In this document: positions 1 through 8,298 of the stretch, in pieces
Layout of the letters: each line of letters starts with the position of its first letter
Numbering within the stretch: position 1 is the stretch's first letter
From: Lentzea fradiae
Lineage (GTDB): Bacteria > Actinomycetota > Actinomycetes > Mycobacteriales > Pseudonocardiaceae
Assembly (NCBI RefSeq): GCF_900100955.1
Contig: NZ_FNCC01000011.1
Coordinates: 124,001-188,000 of the forward strand
Length of the DNA stretch: 64,000 bases
Direction: 5' to 3'
Position numbers and translations under genes: made by a program
Notes under the pieces: generated by a model
Told to the model about the DNA's origin: nothing
What the model saw: the letters and a program-made list of their open reading frames with translations, nothing else
Database searches by the model: none

Positions 1-1325
1 AGCTGCGTGACGGCGCCCAGGTGCTCCTCTGGGCAGTCGACGGACAGGCGCTCGAACGGCTCGTGGACCTTGCCGTCGACCACGTGCGTGACGACCTGGG
101 GCTTGCCCACGGTCAGCTCGAAGCCCTCGCGGCGCATCTGCTCGACCAGGATGGCGAGCGCCAGCTCACCGCGGCCCTGCACCTCCCAGGTGTCCGGGCG
201 CTCGGTCGGCAGGACCTTCACCGACACGTTGCCGACGAGCTCGGCGTCGAGGCGGGCCTTGAGCACGCGGGCGGTGAGCTTGGTGCCGCCGTTGCGACCG
301 GCCAGCGGCGAGGTGTTCACACCGACGGTCATCGAGATGGCCGGCTGGTCGACCGTGATCCGCGGCAGCGCCTCGGGGTTCTCGGCGTCCGCCAGCGTGT
401 CGCCGATGGTGATGTCCGGGATGCCGGCGATGGCGACCAGGTCACCCGCGCGGGCGAGCTCGGCCGGCTGGCGGTCGAGGGCCTCGGTGATCAGCAGCTC
501 GGTGATGCGGACCTTGACGGGCTCGCCGTTCTCGCGGCACCACGCCACGGTCTCGCCCTTGCGCAGCGTGCCCCGGTGGATGCGGCACAGCGCGATGCGG
601 CCGAGGAACGTCGAGGCGTCGAGGTTCGTGACCAGCGCCTGGAGCGGGCCGTCGACGTCGACGTGCGGGGCGGGGATGTGCTCGAGCAGCACCTGGAACA
701 GGGTGTCGAGGTTCTCCTCGTCCGGCAGGCCGCCGTCCTCGGGCTGGGTCAGCGAGGCGCGACCGGCGCGGGCGGAGGCGTAGACGACCGGCAGGTCCAG
801 CACGGAGTCGTCCGCGCCGACCTCGGTCGCGAGGTCCAGCAGCAGGTCGTGGGCTTCCTCGACGACCTCGGAGATCCGGGCGTCGGGGCGGTCGACCTTG
901 TTGACCAGCAGGATCACCGGCAGACCGGCGGCCAGGGTCTTGCGCAGCACGAAGCGCGTCTGGGGCAGCGGGCCCTCGGACGCGTCGACCAGCAGGACGA
1001 CGCCGTCGACCATGGACAGGGCCCGCTCGACCTCACCGCCGAAGTCGGCGTGGCCGGGGGTGTCGACGACGTTGATGATCACGTCGCCGTCCGGCGTGTG
1101 CCTGCGCACCGCCGTGTTCTTCGCGAGGATCGTGATGCCCTTCTCGCGCTCCAGCTCGCCCGAGTCCATGACCCGGTCGACGAGCTCGGCACGCGCGGAG
1201 AAGGCGCCGGACTGGCGCAGCATGGCGTCGACCAGGGTGGTCTTGCCGTGGTCGACGTGCGCAACGATCGCGACGTTTCGCAGGTCGGTGCGCGTCTGAA
1301 GGGCAGACGCGGTGGCCGTGGGCAC
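1..1325 (-). CDS. typA: TypA/BipA translational GTPase, 5' part
   Basis: About 441 N-terminal codons are visible; the C-terminal third lies beyond the left edge. The protein starts VPTATASALQTRTDLRNVAI and continues into the P-loop AHVDHGKTT, then DTPGHADFGGEV and NKVDRPDA, the G1, G3 and G4 motifs of EF-G-like factors. It should be a ribosome-binding GTPase acting in stress adaptation and subunit assembly. The GTG start is chosen because AGGAG stands six bases upstream and nothing precedes the GTPase domain beyond a short tail. A small Cys/Lys-rich gene is divergent from it. Confidence in the family is very high. Confidence 0.96.
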   Translation of the reverse strand, partial: MPTATASALQTRTDLRNVAIVAHVDHGKTTLVDAMLRQSGAFSARAELVDRVMDSGELEREKGITILAKNTAVRRHTPDGDVIINVVDTPGHADFGGEVERALSMVDGVVLLVDASEGPLPQTRFVLRKTLAAGLPVILLVNKVDRPDARISEVVEEAHDLLLDLATEVGADDSVLDLPVVYASARAGRASLTQPEDGGLPDEENLDTLFQVLLEHIPAPHVDVDGPLQALVTNLDASTFLGRIALCRIHRGTLRKGETVAWCRENGEPVKVRITELLITEALDRQPAELARAGDLVAIAGIPDITIGDTLADAENPEALPRITVDQPAISMTVGVNTSPLAGRNGGTKLTARVLKARLDAELVGNVSVKVLPTERPDTWEVQGRGELALAILVEQMRREGFELTVGKPQVVTHVVDGKVHEPFERLSVDCPEEHLGAVTQ

Positions 1326-1493
1326 GCAGAACTCCTATGAGCTTCGAAGGCGTTGGAGGGGCTCGCGCCGGAACACGTCGATGCGCACAGCCGTTTCGAA
1401 TACTACCGGCCGGAGCGGCATTACCACACAGGTGTGCCCAGTGAAGTGAGCCTCACCTACTCTGGTGACAGGTGTCGGAGTGGAGAGCGACCT

Positions 1494-1646
1494 GTGGCGA
1501 AAAAGCTCAAGAAGAAGTGTTGCCGGTCCACGCCCCGATGCAAGCGCTGTCCGGTCCCGTTCCTGCTCAAGGAGCGTGACAAGGCCCGCAAGAAGGCAGC
1601 GAAGAAGGCCGCCAAGGCGGCCAAGAAGGCGCAGAAGAGCTCTTGA
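1494..1646 (+). CDS. Small Lys/Cys-rich protein of unknown function (50 aa)
   Basis: The GTG start gives a 50-residue, very basic protein. Cysteines at 9, 10, 16 and 19 (CCRSTPRCKRCP) suggest a small metal-binding knuckle. The C-terminal half is a run of Lys/Ala that should form a charged helix, as in nucleic-acid-binding tails. A purine-rich GGAGTGGAGAG precedes the start, and TACTCT (1458-1463) could be a -10 box. I do not recognise a named family. The base bias fits a real gene and the position is divergent from typA. Confidence 0.6.
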   Translation: MAKKLKKKCCRSTPRCKRCPVPFLLKERDKARKKAAKKAAKAAKKAQKSS

Positions 1647-1873
1647 GCACGACGACCCGCCGGTGCCTGGACACGGCGCCGGGCCTGCTTGAGCTTCACT
1701 CGATGGAGCGCGCGCACGTCGATCGGCCCCGTTTCACGTGCGCAAGCTCACGCCGAAATCGCCGGTGCGGAGGCTCCCGCCGACGCGCACGACGCCATCA
1801 GGGCCGTCGTCACGGCACCGGGCAACCCGCACACCCGCCTGTCCGGCCTTCCCCGGCATCCAGCGCCGGAACG

Positions 1874-2176
1874 TCAGTGCTGGAGAACGGCTTCGTTCAG
1901 CTTCACCAGCTCCGGCGCCGTCCGGGTCGCCTCGAACTCGCAGATCTCGTACGTCACGAGCTTCTGCACGGCCCACGGGTCCGTGGCGAGCAGCGCCTCG
2001 AGCTTGCCCCTGGGCATGGGCCGCGTGATGATCACACCTCCCGTCCTCGGCACCTGACGCCCCGAAGCGAGGAAGAGACCCCGCTCGTACTGCTTCTCGA
2101 CCCACTCGCGGTGGTCGGGGAGGGCGTAGTCGATCTGTTCCAGCGGCGCGGCGTACTTCAGCAGCACGATGAACAT
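1874..2176 (-). CDS. YCII-related domain protein (100 aa)
   Basis: This is a single-domain protein with the YciI/YCII ferredoxin-like fold: MFIVLLKY at the N-terminus, DHREWVEKQYERG near residue 22, and the central strand GGVIITRPMPRG. Members are small dimeric proteins, mostly uncharacterised, some linked to dehalogenation or peroxidase-like chemistry. The length is normal for the family. The start codon overlaps the -35 region of the divergent trpS promoter, so the two genes share a very compact control region. No specific function can be assigned. Confidence 0.85.
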   Translation of the reverse strand: MFIVLLKYAAPLEQIDYALPDHREWVEKQYERGLFLASGRQVPRTGGVIITRPMPRGKLEALLATDPWAVQKLVTYEICEFEATRTAPELVKLNEAVLQH

Positions 2177-2198
2177 GCTTCGACGGTAGCCCTATACT
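2170..2198 (+). promoter_or_regulatory. Promoter of the trpS leader transcript
   Basis: TGAACA (2170-2175) and TATACT (2193-2198) are separated by exactly 17 bp, a good sigma-70-type promoter. Transcription would start near 2205, at or one base before a GTG codon at 2206, so the leader peptide is probably translated from a leaderless RNA. Confidence 0.7.
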
Positions 2199-2205
2199 CG
2201 CGAAC

Positions 2206-2253
2206 GTGCGCACGATGAACTCCCGCTGGCAGGCCGCTCTCAGGCGGCCGTGA
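2206..2253 (+). CDS. Putative trpS leader peptide (15 aa, one Trp)
   Basis: The short frame GTG...TGA encodes VRTMNSRWQAALRRP. Its single Trp codon is at 2227-2229, just before the first arm of the attenuator hairpin (2232-2237). An internal ATG at 2215 gives a 12-residue alternative. The peptide sits between the promoter and an intrinsic terminator ahead of a tryptophanyl-tRNA synthetase gene. This is the layout expected if a ribosome stalled for charged tRNA-Trp controls read-through. It is called on architecture, not on homology. Confidence 0.6.
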   Translation: MRTMNSRWQAALRRP

Positions 2254-2301
2254 CAGCAGTGCGCTGACGCGAACACAGGCCGCCCGGAAGGGCGGCTTTT
2301 C
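2232..2301 (+). terminator. Transcription attenuator: 1:2, 2:3 and 3:4 pairings upstream of trpS
   Basis: Segment 1 is GGCCGC (2232-2237), segment 2 GGCGGCC (2243-2249), segment 3 GGCCGCC (2278-2284) and segment 4 GGGCGGC (2290-2296). The terminator is a perfect 7-bp stem, GCCGCCC/GGGCGGC, with a GGAA loop and TTTT at 2297-2300. Segment 2 is fully complementary to segment 3, giving a 7-bp antiterminator that destroys the terminator. A ribosome paused on the Trp codon at 2227 would cover segment 1 and favour 2:3. Without pausing, 1:2 and 3:4 form. Confidence 0.75.
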
Positions 2302-2347
2302 TGTGCGTTCACACCGGGCGGTCTCCACTCGAAGGGACCGTTCCACC

Positions 2348-3271
2348 ATGATCCGCTTGTCCGCCATCACCCCCTCCGGCCAGGTCCACCTGGGCAACTA
2401 CCTCGGCGCCCTGCGGACGTGGGCGCGTGAGGGCACCGCGGAGGACGTGTACTTCATCAGCGACCTGCACGCGATGACGTCCTCGCACAACCCGCAACGG
2501 CTGCGATCACTGACGCGCGAACAGCTCGCGGTGCTCGTCGCGGCCGGCATCGACCCCGCCAGCGTGTGCGTGCAGAGCGACCTGATCCGGGAGCTGGGAG
2601 CGCTCAACTGGGTGCTGGAGTGCACCTGCACCTACGGCGAGGCCGCGCGCATGATCCAGTTCAAGGAGAAGTCGCTCGGCCGCGACTCGGTGCGGCTCAG
2701 CCTGCTCACCTACCCGGTGCTGATGGCGGCGGACATCCTGTTGCAGGGCACCGCCGAGGTCCCGGTCGGCGAGGACCAGCTGCAGCACGTCGAGCTGGCC
2801 AGAGCTCTCGCCCGGCGGTTCAACCACGCCTACGGCGAGGCGTTCATCGTGCCGGCGGCGGTGGTGCCGAAGGTCGGTGCGCGGATCAAGGACCTGTCGG
2901 ACCCGGCGCGGAAGATGGACAAGTCCGCACAGAGCTCCGCCGGTGTCGTGTTCGTGCTCGACGACCCCGATCTGGTGCGGCGCAAGGTGAAGCGGGCCGT
3001 CTCGTCGACGGAGGGCATCACGAACCTGACCGAGATCCTCTCCTCCTGCACCGGCAAGGAGCCGGAGGACTACGCGGGGCGGTTCGCCGAGCTGAAGAAC
3101 GACGTGGCGGACGCCGTGGTCGAGGAGCTGCGCCCGGTGCGCGCCCGCACGCTGGAGCTGCTCGCCGACCCGGCCGAGCTGGACCGCATTCGCACGGCGG
3201 GCGCGGACCGGGCGCGCGAGCGGGCGCGGCACCGGCTGGCGGGGGCGTTGCGCCTGGCCGGGCTCAGCTGA
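2348..3271 (+). CDS. trpS: Tryptophanyl-tRNA synthetase, probably an auxiliary copy
   Basis: This 307-residue class Ic synthetase charges tRNA-Trp. The HIGH-type motif is PSGQVHLGN (residues 9-17), the middle has LLTYPVLMAADILL and VPVGEDQLQHVEL, and the KMSKS-type loop reads KMDKS (189-193). Length is slightly short for the family. The residue before PSG is Thr, where B. stearothermophilus TrpRS has Gln near the tryptophan pocket. AAGGGA lies ahead of the ATG. Known parallel: an indolmycin-resistant auxiliary TrpRS gene in Streptomyces coelicolor is controlled by ribosome-mediated attenuation. The same leader layout here suggests an auxiliary, antibiotic-insensitive enzyme; that is inference. 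The 3' end overlaps the convergent NUDIX gene by 8 bp. Confidence 0.93.
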   Translation: MIRLSAITPSGQVHLGNYLGALRTWAREGTAEDVYFISDLHAMTSSHNPQRLRSLTREQLAVLVAAGIDPASVCVQSDLIRELGALNWVLECTCTYGEAARMIQFKEKSLGRDSVRLSLLTYPVLMAADILLQGTAEVPVGEDQLQHVELARALARRFNHAYGEAFIVPAAVVPKVGARIKDLSDPARKMDKSAQSSAGVVFVLDDPDLVRRKVKRAVSSTEGITNLTEILSSCTGKEPEDYAGRFAELKNDVADAVVEELRPVRARTLELLADPAELDRIRTAGADRARERARHRLAGALRLAGLS

Positions 3272-4037
3272 GGAGCTCCTGAAGGGCGGGCACCAGCACC
3301 CGGTCCGCCGGCAGCCAGTCCACACCGGGCAGCTCGGCGGCGGTGAGCCACCGGACGGCGTTGTGCTCCAACGCCTCCGGCTCACCGCCGCCGAGCTGTG
3401 CCGCGAAGATCCGCAGCACCAGCTCACCTCGCAACGGCACGTCCGGCCCGACCTGGTCGCCGACCACGACGGAAACGCCCAGCTCCTCGACGCACTCGCG
3501 GGCGAGCGCCTCCTCCGGCCGTTCGCCGGACTCGACCCGTCCGCCCGGCAGTTCCCACTGCCCCGCATGGCTTTCCGGATAGGAGCGCTGCTGCGCGAGC
3601 AACCGTCCATCCCGGACGATCGCGGCACCGACGACCACCTCGCCGTCCCGCAGCTCCGCGCACCGCGCGGCGAGCAGCTCCGACCGCTTCCGCAGCACCC
3701 GCAACGCGATCGACCGCGCGACGGTGACGTCCGCGAACCGCCCGACGACCCCGCGCACGGTCTTCCAGCCGACCCGGTCGACCACCAGCGTCCCGGCCGC
3801 GGTGACGACGAGGTCCGTGTGCAGCTCCAGGAAGTCCCCCGCGGCCGACAGCCCGGACAGGTCCGCCCGCGTCACCTCCAGCCGCACGCCGAACGGCCCG
3901 GTGAGCACGTCCCCGAGCCCCAGCAGCGGCCCCGGGACCTTCACCCCGAACGCGCTGATCAGCGCGGTGTCCAGCAAGGCTCCGGCAACAACGGCAACAG
4001 GCGCGTCAACCAGTGCCGACGCTCGCAACTCTGGCAC
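3264..4037 (-). CDS. SRPBCC domain-NUDIX hydrolase fusion
   Basis: This 257-residue protein has two parts. Residues 1-125 look like an SRPBCC (START-like) ligand-binding fold, with the family-typical end GRFADVTVARSIALRVLRKR. Residues 130-257 are a NUDIX domain with a complete box: GGRVESGERPEEALARE followed by CVEELGV. The NUDIX half should hydrolyse nucleoside diphosphate-X compounds, MutT-like. The gene is the last of a three-gene operon, 9 bp after the sensor kinase stop codon. The GTG start has only a weak ribosome site, suggesting translational coupling. The fusion recurs in actinobacteria to my knowledge, but the substrate is unknown. Confidence 0.85.
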   Translation of the reverse strand: MPELRASALVDAPVAVVAGALLDTALISAFGVKVPGPLLGLGDVLTGPFGVRLEVTRADLSGLSAAGDFLELHTDLVVTAAGTLVVDRVGWKTVRGVVGRFADVTVARSIALRVLRKRSELLAARCAELRDGEVVVGAAIVRDGRLLAQQRSYPESHAGQWELPGGRVESGERPEEALARECVEELGVSVVVGDQVGPDVPLRGELVLRIFAAQLGGGEPEALEHNAVRWLTAAELPGVDWLPADRVLVPALQELLS

Positions 4038-4046
4038 CGGAGTTGC

Positions 4047-5306
4047 CTACCAGGACGGCCAGCGGATCTCCAAACGCGCACCACCGGCGGGCGACTCGGC
4101 GGCCAGCACCGACCCGCCGCGGCGCCGCACGAGGTGCGCCACCAGCGCGAGCCCGAGCCCGAACCCGCCGGAGCTCCGCCCGCGGTCCTCCTCCACCCGG
4201 TAGAACCGGTCGAACACCTTGCCGCGGTGCTCGGCGGGAATCCCGTGCCCGTCGTCGTCCACGAGCAACCGCACGTCCCGCCCGACCGGCACGAGCGTCA
4301 GCGTGATCGTCGAGTACGCGTACCGCGCCGCGTTCCGCAACAGGTTGTCCAGCACCAGCTCGACCTCGGACCGCGTCGCCGACACCAGACAGGCCGCGGG
4401 CGGCGCGTTCAACCGCACCAGCAGCTCCGTGCCCAGCCGCGAGATGGCCGACTCCGCCTCCAGCACCAGGTCCACGGCCTCGGCCCGCGGCGGCGCCCCG
4501 GTGTCGGCCCGAGCCAGGATCAGCAACGCGTCCACCAGCGCGCTGAGCCGGATCGACTCCTCGACCACCGACTCCAGCACCTCGATCGAGAAGTCCGGGT
4601 CCGGGTGCGCCACCGCCACCTCGGCCTGCGCCCGCACCGAGGCGACCGGCGACCGCAGCTCGTGCGCCGCGTCCCCGGTGAACCGCCGCAACCGGTCGGT
4701 TGCCTCGTCCCGCCGCGCCAGCAACCCGTTCAACGCCTCCGCCAACGCGCGCAGCTCGTCCCGCGCGAGAGGCACCGGCAACCGCTCCCCGTGCGGCAGC
4801 TCCCCCGCCGCGACCCGCATCCGTTCGACGGGCCGCAACGACGACCGCACCGAAAGCCACGTGGCGATCCCGACCAGCCCGGCCACCAGCACAGCCGCGA
4901 ACGCCAGCCACCGAGTCCCCAGCGTGTTGGCGTTCTCGTAGCCGAGCAACGTGCTCCCGTACACCTCCAGCCGAGGCGTCCCGTCCTCCGAGAACACGAC
5001 CCGCCCCCGGAACCGGTGAGCGGACGCCCCCTCCACCCGCAACACCGGCTCCCCGGACCGCAACGCCCGGATGTCTTGAGCGGTCAGCGAAAGCGCGGGC
5101 AACCCGTCCACCGGAACCCCGGACACGTCCAGCACCCGGGGCGCCGCCTTGGCCAGCTCCTGGTCCACCGCCGAGATCTGGATCCGCCCGATCAACGCGG
5201 GCGCCAGCCCCGTGAACGCGACCAGGCACAACAACGCCACCCCGGTGGCCACCACGGTGATCCGGAACCGCAACGTCCGCCGCAGCCACCAGCGGCGAGG
5301 ACTCAC
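4047..5306 (-). CDS. Two-component sensor histidine kinase
   Basis: This 419-residue membrane kinase has a first transmembrane helix near residues 14-35, an extracytoplasmic sensor domain, a second helix near 130-150 (FAAVLVAGLVGIATWL), and a HAMP linker. The H-box DAAHELRSPVASV is around residue 215. The catalytic domain carries the N-box LDNLLRNAARYA, DDDGHGIP and GGFGLGLALV. The GTG start overlaps the stop codon of the response regulator in a GTGA, so the pair is co-translated. The signal sensed is unknown. TrcS/PrrB-like OmpR-partner kinases are the closest style. Confidence 0.95.
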   Translation of the reverse strand: MSPRRWWLRRTLRFRITVVATGVALLCLVAFTGLAPALIGRIQISAVDQELAKAAPRVLDVSGVPVDGLPALSLTAQDIRALRSGEPVLRVEGASAHRFRGRVVFSEDGTPRLEVYGSTLLGYENANTLGTRWLAFAAVLVAGLVGIATWLSVRSSLRPVERMRVAAGELPHGERLPVPLARDELRALAEALNGLLARRDEATDRLRRFTGDAAHELRSPVASVRAQAEVAVAHPDPDFSIEVLESVVEESIRLSALVDALLILARADTGAPPRAEAVDLVLEAESAISRLGTELLVRLNAPPAACLVSATRSEVELVLDNLLRNAARYAYSTITLTLVPVGRDVRLLVDDDGHGIPAEHRGKVFDRFYRVEEDRGRSSGGFGLGLALVAHLVRRRGGSVLAAESPAGGARLEIRWPSW

Positions 5307-6004
5307 TTGTTCCCCAACGCACTGTCAAGGTCCGAAGTGGACGCGATGTACCCGTGCCCCCGGATGGTCCGCACGACCTCCCCGGCCCCCACAGCCTCCA
5401 GCTTGCGCCGCAAGTACCCGACGTACACCTCGACAGCATTGCGCGTGGCCGCCTGCTCGTCCCCCCAGACAGCCCGCAACAGCTCGTCCTTGGTGACAAC
5501 AGACCCGGCCCGGGAAGCCAGCACGTCCAGCACCGCGTACTCCCGGGGCGACAGGGACACGTCCTGCCCGTCCCACCGAACCTCACGCAACCCGCGGTCG
5601 ACAACGAGCTTCCCCAACGTCAACCGCCGCCGAGCCCCACCCCCACGCCGCAACAAAGCCCGGACCTGAGCCACCAGCACCACAAAGCTGAACGGCTTGA
5701 CCAGATACCCGTCAGCCCCCAGATCCAGCCCGTCGGCCTGGTCGATCTCCCCGTCCTTGGCCGACACCATCAACACAGGCGTCCGAACCCCGTCGGCCCG
5801 CATCCGCTGCAACACCCGGTACCCGGACAGCCCGGGCAACATGATGTCCAGCAACACAACGTCGAACGCCCCGGTCAACGCCACCCGCAACGCGGTGGGG
5901 CCATCAGCCGCCGTGACGACTTCCATCCCCTCGGCGGCAAGCCCACGCTCCAACGCCCGACGCACGCCGACTTCGTCGTCCACGACCAGCACCCGAGGCT
6001 TCAC
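5303..6004 (-). CDS. OmpR-family response regulator
   Basis: The receiver domain begins RVLVVDDE, has the phospho-acceptor D53 in VVLLDIMLPG, and is followed by an OmpR-type winged helix ending RRKLEAVGAGEVVRTIRGHGYI. It should bind DNA when phosphorylated by the adjacent kinase. I start at the GTG directly before KPRVLVVDD because family members begin there. In-frame GTG (6010) and TTG (6043) codons upstream would add up to 13 atypical residues. It is the first gene of the operon with the kinase and the NUDIX fusion. Confidence 0.93.
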   Translation of the reverse strand: MKPRVLVVDDEVGVRRALERGLAAEGMEVVTAADGPTALRVALTGAFDVVLLDIMLPGLSGYRVLQRMRADGVRTPVLMVSAKDGEIDQADGLDLGADGYLVKPFSFVVLVAQVRALLRRGGGARRRLTLGKLVVDRGLREVRWDGQDVSLSPREYAVLDVLASRAGSVVTKDELLRAVWGDEQAATRNAVEVYVGYLRRKLEAVGAGEVVRTIRGHGYIASTSDLDSALGNK

Positions 6005-6238
6005 CCCCACAGCATGCCGCCCCACCCACCCCGGCGCCCGCAACCCCTCAGCCGACTCTCAGCGAAGCCGAAGGCGAGGCGGGCCGCCCGCACGGCGACC
6101 ACCCGCGCGGTGACCCCGTCCAGCCCGCCGAAACGATCACCTCACCCGCCAGACCCGCAGGTAGAACCGGTCTCAGCACCATCTCAGCAACCCACCCCCA
6201 AGCTGTAACCACAAGCCCTTGGAGGAGGGGACCAGAAG

Positions 6239-7297
6239 ATGAACAAGCGAAAGGCGTCCCTGGCCGCGGCAGCGGCCGGTGTGGTCGCCGGTGCGGCAGG
6301 TCTCAGCCTGCTCGCCATGCCCGCAGGCGCAGGTCAGCCGCCGTCCCTGCCGGACGTCTCCCCGGAGTCGCTGGTCGAGCAGGTGCTCACGAGCAAGCCG
6401 GGTGCGTTCGGCGGCACGGTGGAGGTCGACAACCAGCTCGGCCTTCCCGCCATCGCCGAGATCCCGCAGCTCGCGGACGGCAAGCACAGTGCGAGGGTCT
6501 GGACGGACGGTGCCGGCAAGGTGCGGCTCGCCCTGCCGAACGGGCAGTCCGAGCAGACCATCGTGAGTGACGGCACGACCACGTGGTCCTGGAACTCCGT
6601 GACGAACAAGGTCACGAAGGCCGAGGGCAAGACCGAGCAGCCGGAGGAGGCCAAGGCGATCGACCCGGCCACCGCGGCCAAGGAGATCGTCGGGCTGACG
6701 AAGGAGTTCAGCGACATCAGCGTGGACGGCACCGCCCGTGTGGCGAACCGTGCCGCCTACGAGCTCGTGCTGACCCCCAAGGCCAGCGAGAAGACCCTGG
6801 TCCGCGAGGTGCGGATCGCGGTGGACTCCGAGCTGAAGATGCCGCTGCGGGTCGCCGTCCTGACGAACGGCACGGCCGAGCCGGCGGGCACCGTCGGGTT
6901 CCGGGAGATCAACGTGGGTCCGCAGGACCCGAAGCTGTTCGAGTTCACCCCGCCCGCCAACGCCGAGGTCACCACGCCGGAGGCCGAGAAGGGCGAGCGC
7001 GGTGAGCGGCCGGAGGCCGGGTTGGAGCAGGCTCTGCGGGGTGAGAACCCGCAGGTCTTCGGTTCCGGCTGGGACCTGGTCGTCGGGGCGCGGATCCCGG
7101 CGGACGCGATGACGCAGGTGCCCGCCGAGGCGCAGGGCCTGGTCGACCGGTTCACGAAGAAGGTCAGCGGCGGCTGGGGCAGCGGTCAGCTGTTCACGAC
7201 GAAGATCGCGACGGTGCTGATCGCCGACGACGGCCGCGTCGTGGCCGGTGCCGTGCCCGAGCAGGTCCTGTTCGACACGATCGGACAGGTGAAGTGA
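6239..7297 (+). CDS. LolA-like/DUF2092 secreted lipoprotein-carrier-fold protein
   Basis: This 352-residue protein starts with a clear signal peptide (MNKRKASLAAAAAG, hydrophobic core, cleavage near AGAG). The body resembles the LolA/LppX-type half-barrel: DNQLGLPAIAEIP, WTDGAGKVRLALP, a TTTWSWNS strand, and FREINVGPQDPKLFEFTPPANA. No lipobox cysteine is present. A strong GGAGGAGGGG precedes the ATG. It overlaps the next gene by 4 bp and forms a three-gene operon with an ABC-2 exporter, so it may bind a hydrophobic compound moved by that exporter. The substrate is unknown. Confidence 0.8.
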   Translation: MNKRKASLAAAAAGVVAGAAGLSLLAMPAGAGQPPSLPDVSPESLVEQVLTSKPGAFGGTVEVDNQLGLPAIAEIPQLADGKHSARVWTDGAGKVRLALPNGQSEQTIVSDGTTTWSWNSVTNKVTKAEGKTEQPEEAKAIDPATAAKEIVGLTKEFSDISVDGTARVANRAAYELVLTPKASEKTLVREVRIAVDSELKMPLRVAVLTNGTAEPAGTVGFREINVGPQDPKLFEFTPPANAEVTTPEAEKGERGERPEAGLEQALRGENPQVFGSGWDLVVGARIPADAMTQVPAEAQGLVDRFTKKVSGGWGSGQLFTTKIATVLIADDGRVVAGAVPEQVLFDTIGQVK

Positions 7298-8298
7298 CCA
7301 CCTCGACCAGCGCGCCGGTGACAGCGCGGAAGAAGGGTGCTGTCGCCGCGCGGACCAGGGGTCTGCGCAAGGAGTACGGGAGCACGGTCGCCGTGGACCG
7401 CGTGGACCTGGAGCTGCCGGAGGGGGCCGTGCTCGGCATGCTCGGCCCCAACGGGTCGGGCAAGACGACGACGATCCGGATGCTGCTCGGACTGGTCCGC
7501 CCCACGCAGGGGGAGATCGAGCTGCTCGGCAGGCCGCTTCCGGAGGGCGCCGAGCAGTCGCTGCCGCACGTGGGCGCGCTGGTCGAGGGTCCCGGGTTCC
7601 ACCCGTTCCTGAGCGGGCGGGAGAACCTGGTCCGCTGTGCCGCGTTCGAGCCGCTGCTGCCGAAGAAGCAGATCAAGCAGGCCGTGGAGGACGCGCTCGA
7701 ACGCGTCGGGCTCGCCCAGGCGGCCCACCGCAGGTACCGGGGGTACTCGCTCGGCATGAAGCAGCGTCTCGGCCTCGCCGCGGCGTTGCTCGTGCCGCGC
7801 AAGCTGGTCGTCCTGGACGAGCCGACGAACGGGCTCGACCCGGCGGGCACCCGCGAGATCCGCAGGATCATCGCGGAGCTGCACGAGGCGGGCAGCACCG
7901 TCCTCGTCTCCAGCCACCTGCTGAGCGAGGTCGAGGCGACGTGCACGCACGTCGCCGTCCTGCACCGCGGCACCGTCGTCGCCCAGGGCGAGCTGACCGA
8001 GCTGTTGCAGGCGGGCGGTTCGGCGCTGCAGGTCGTCACGCCGGACGTGGAGAGCGCGCTCAGCGCGTTGCGGCAGGCGAAGATCTCCGCGCGCCCGCTG
8101 AACGAGGGCCTGCGCGTCGAGCTCGCGGGGACGAGCGCGCCGCAGGTGATCGAGACGCTGGTCAAGGCGGGCGTCCAGGTCTTCGAGGCGACCCGCTGGA
8201 AGACGGGCCTGGAGGAGCTGTTCGCGCGGCTCACCGAGGCCGAGGAGGCCGAGCGCGGCATGAGCTCGGTGGACACCCTGGACGGGGGCTCGCGATGA
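7294..8298 (+). CDS. ABC-2 type transporter ATP-binding protein
   Basis: This 334-residue ATPase has Walker A GPNGSGKTTT, the signature YSLGMKQR and Walker B LVVLDEPTNGLDP, then an H-loop in SSHLLSEVE. The extra C-terminal ~100 residues are typical of DrrA/CcmA/NatA-like exporters. The first 20 residues are a Ser/Thr/Ala-rich tail before the nucleotide-binding domain. It overlaps both neighbours by 4 bp (GTGA and ATGA), so the cassette is translationally coupled. It powers the permease encoded next. Confidence 0.95.
   Translation: MTTSTSAPVTARKKGAVAARTRGLRKEYGSTVAVDRVDLELPEGAVLGMLGPNGSGKTTTIRMLLGLVRPTQGEIELLGRPLPEGAEQSLPHVGALVEGPGFHPFLSGRENLVRCAAFEPLLPKKQIKQAVEDALERVGLAQAAHRRYRGYSLGMKQRLGLAAALLVPRKLVVLDEPTNGLDPAGTREIRRIIAELHEAGSTVLVSSHLLSEVEATCTHVAVLHRGTVVAQGELTELLQAGGSALQVVTPDVESALSALRQAKISARPLNEGLRVELAGTSAPQVIETLVKAGVQVFEATRWKTGLEELFARLTEAEEAERGMSSVDTLDGGSR

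Noticed and set aside
3363..5669. Long + strand frame opposite the NUDIX, kinase and regulator genes
   Set aside because: Low-complexity Pro/Arg/Gln product; all three minus-strand genes carry full domain motifs.
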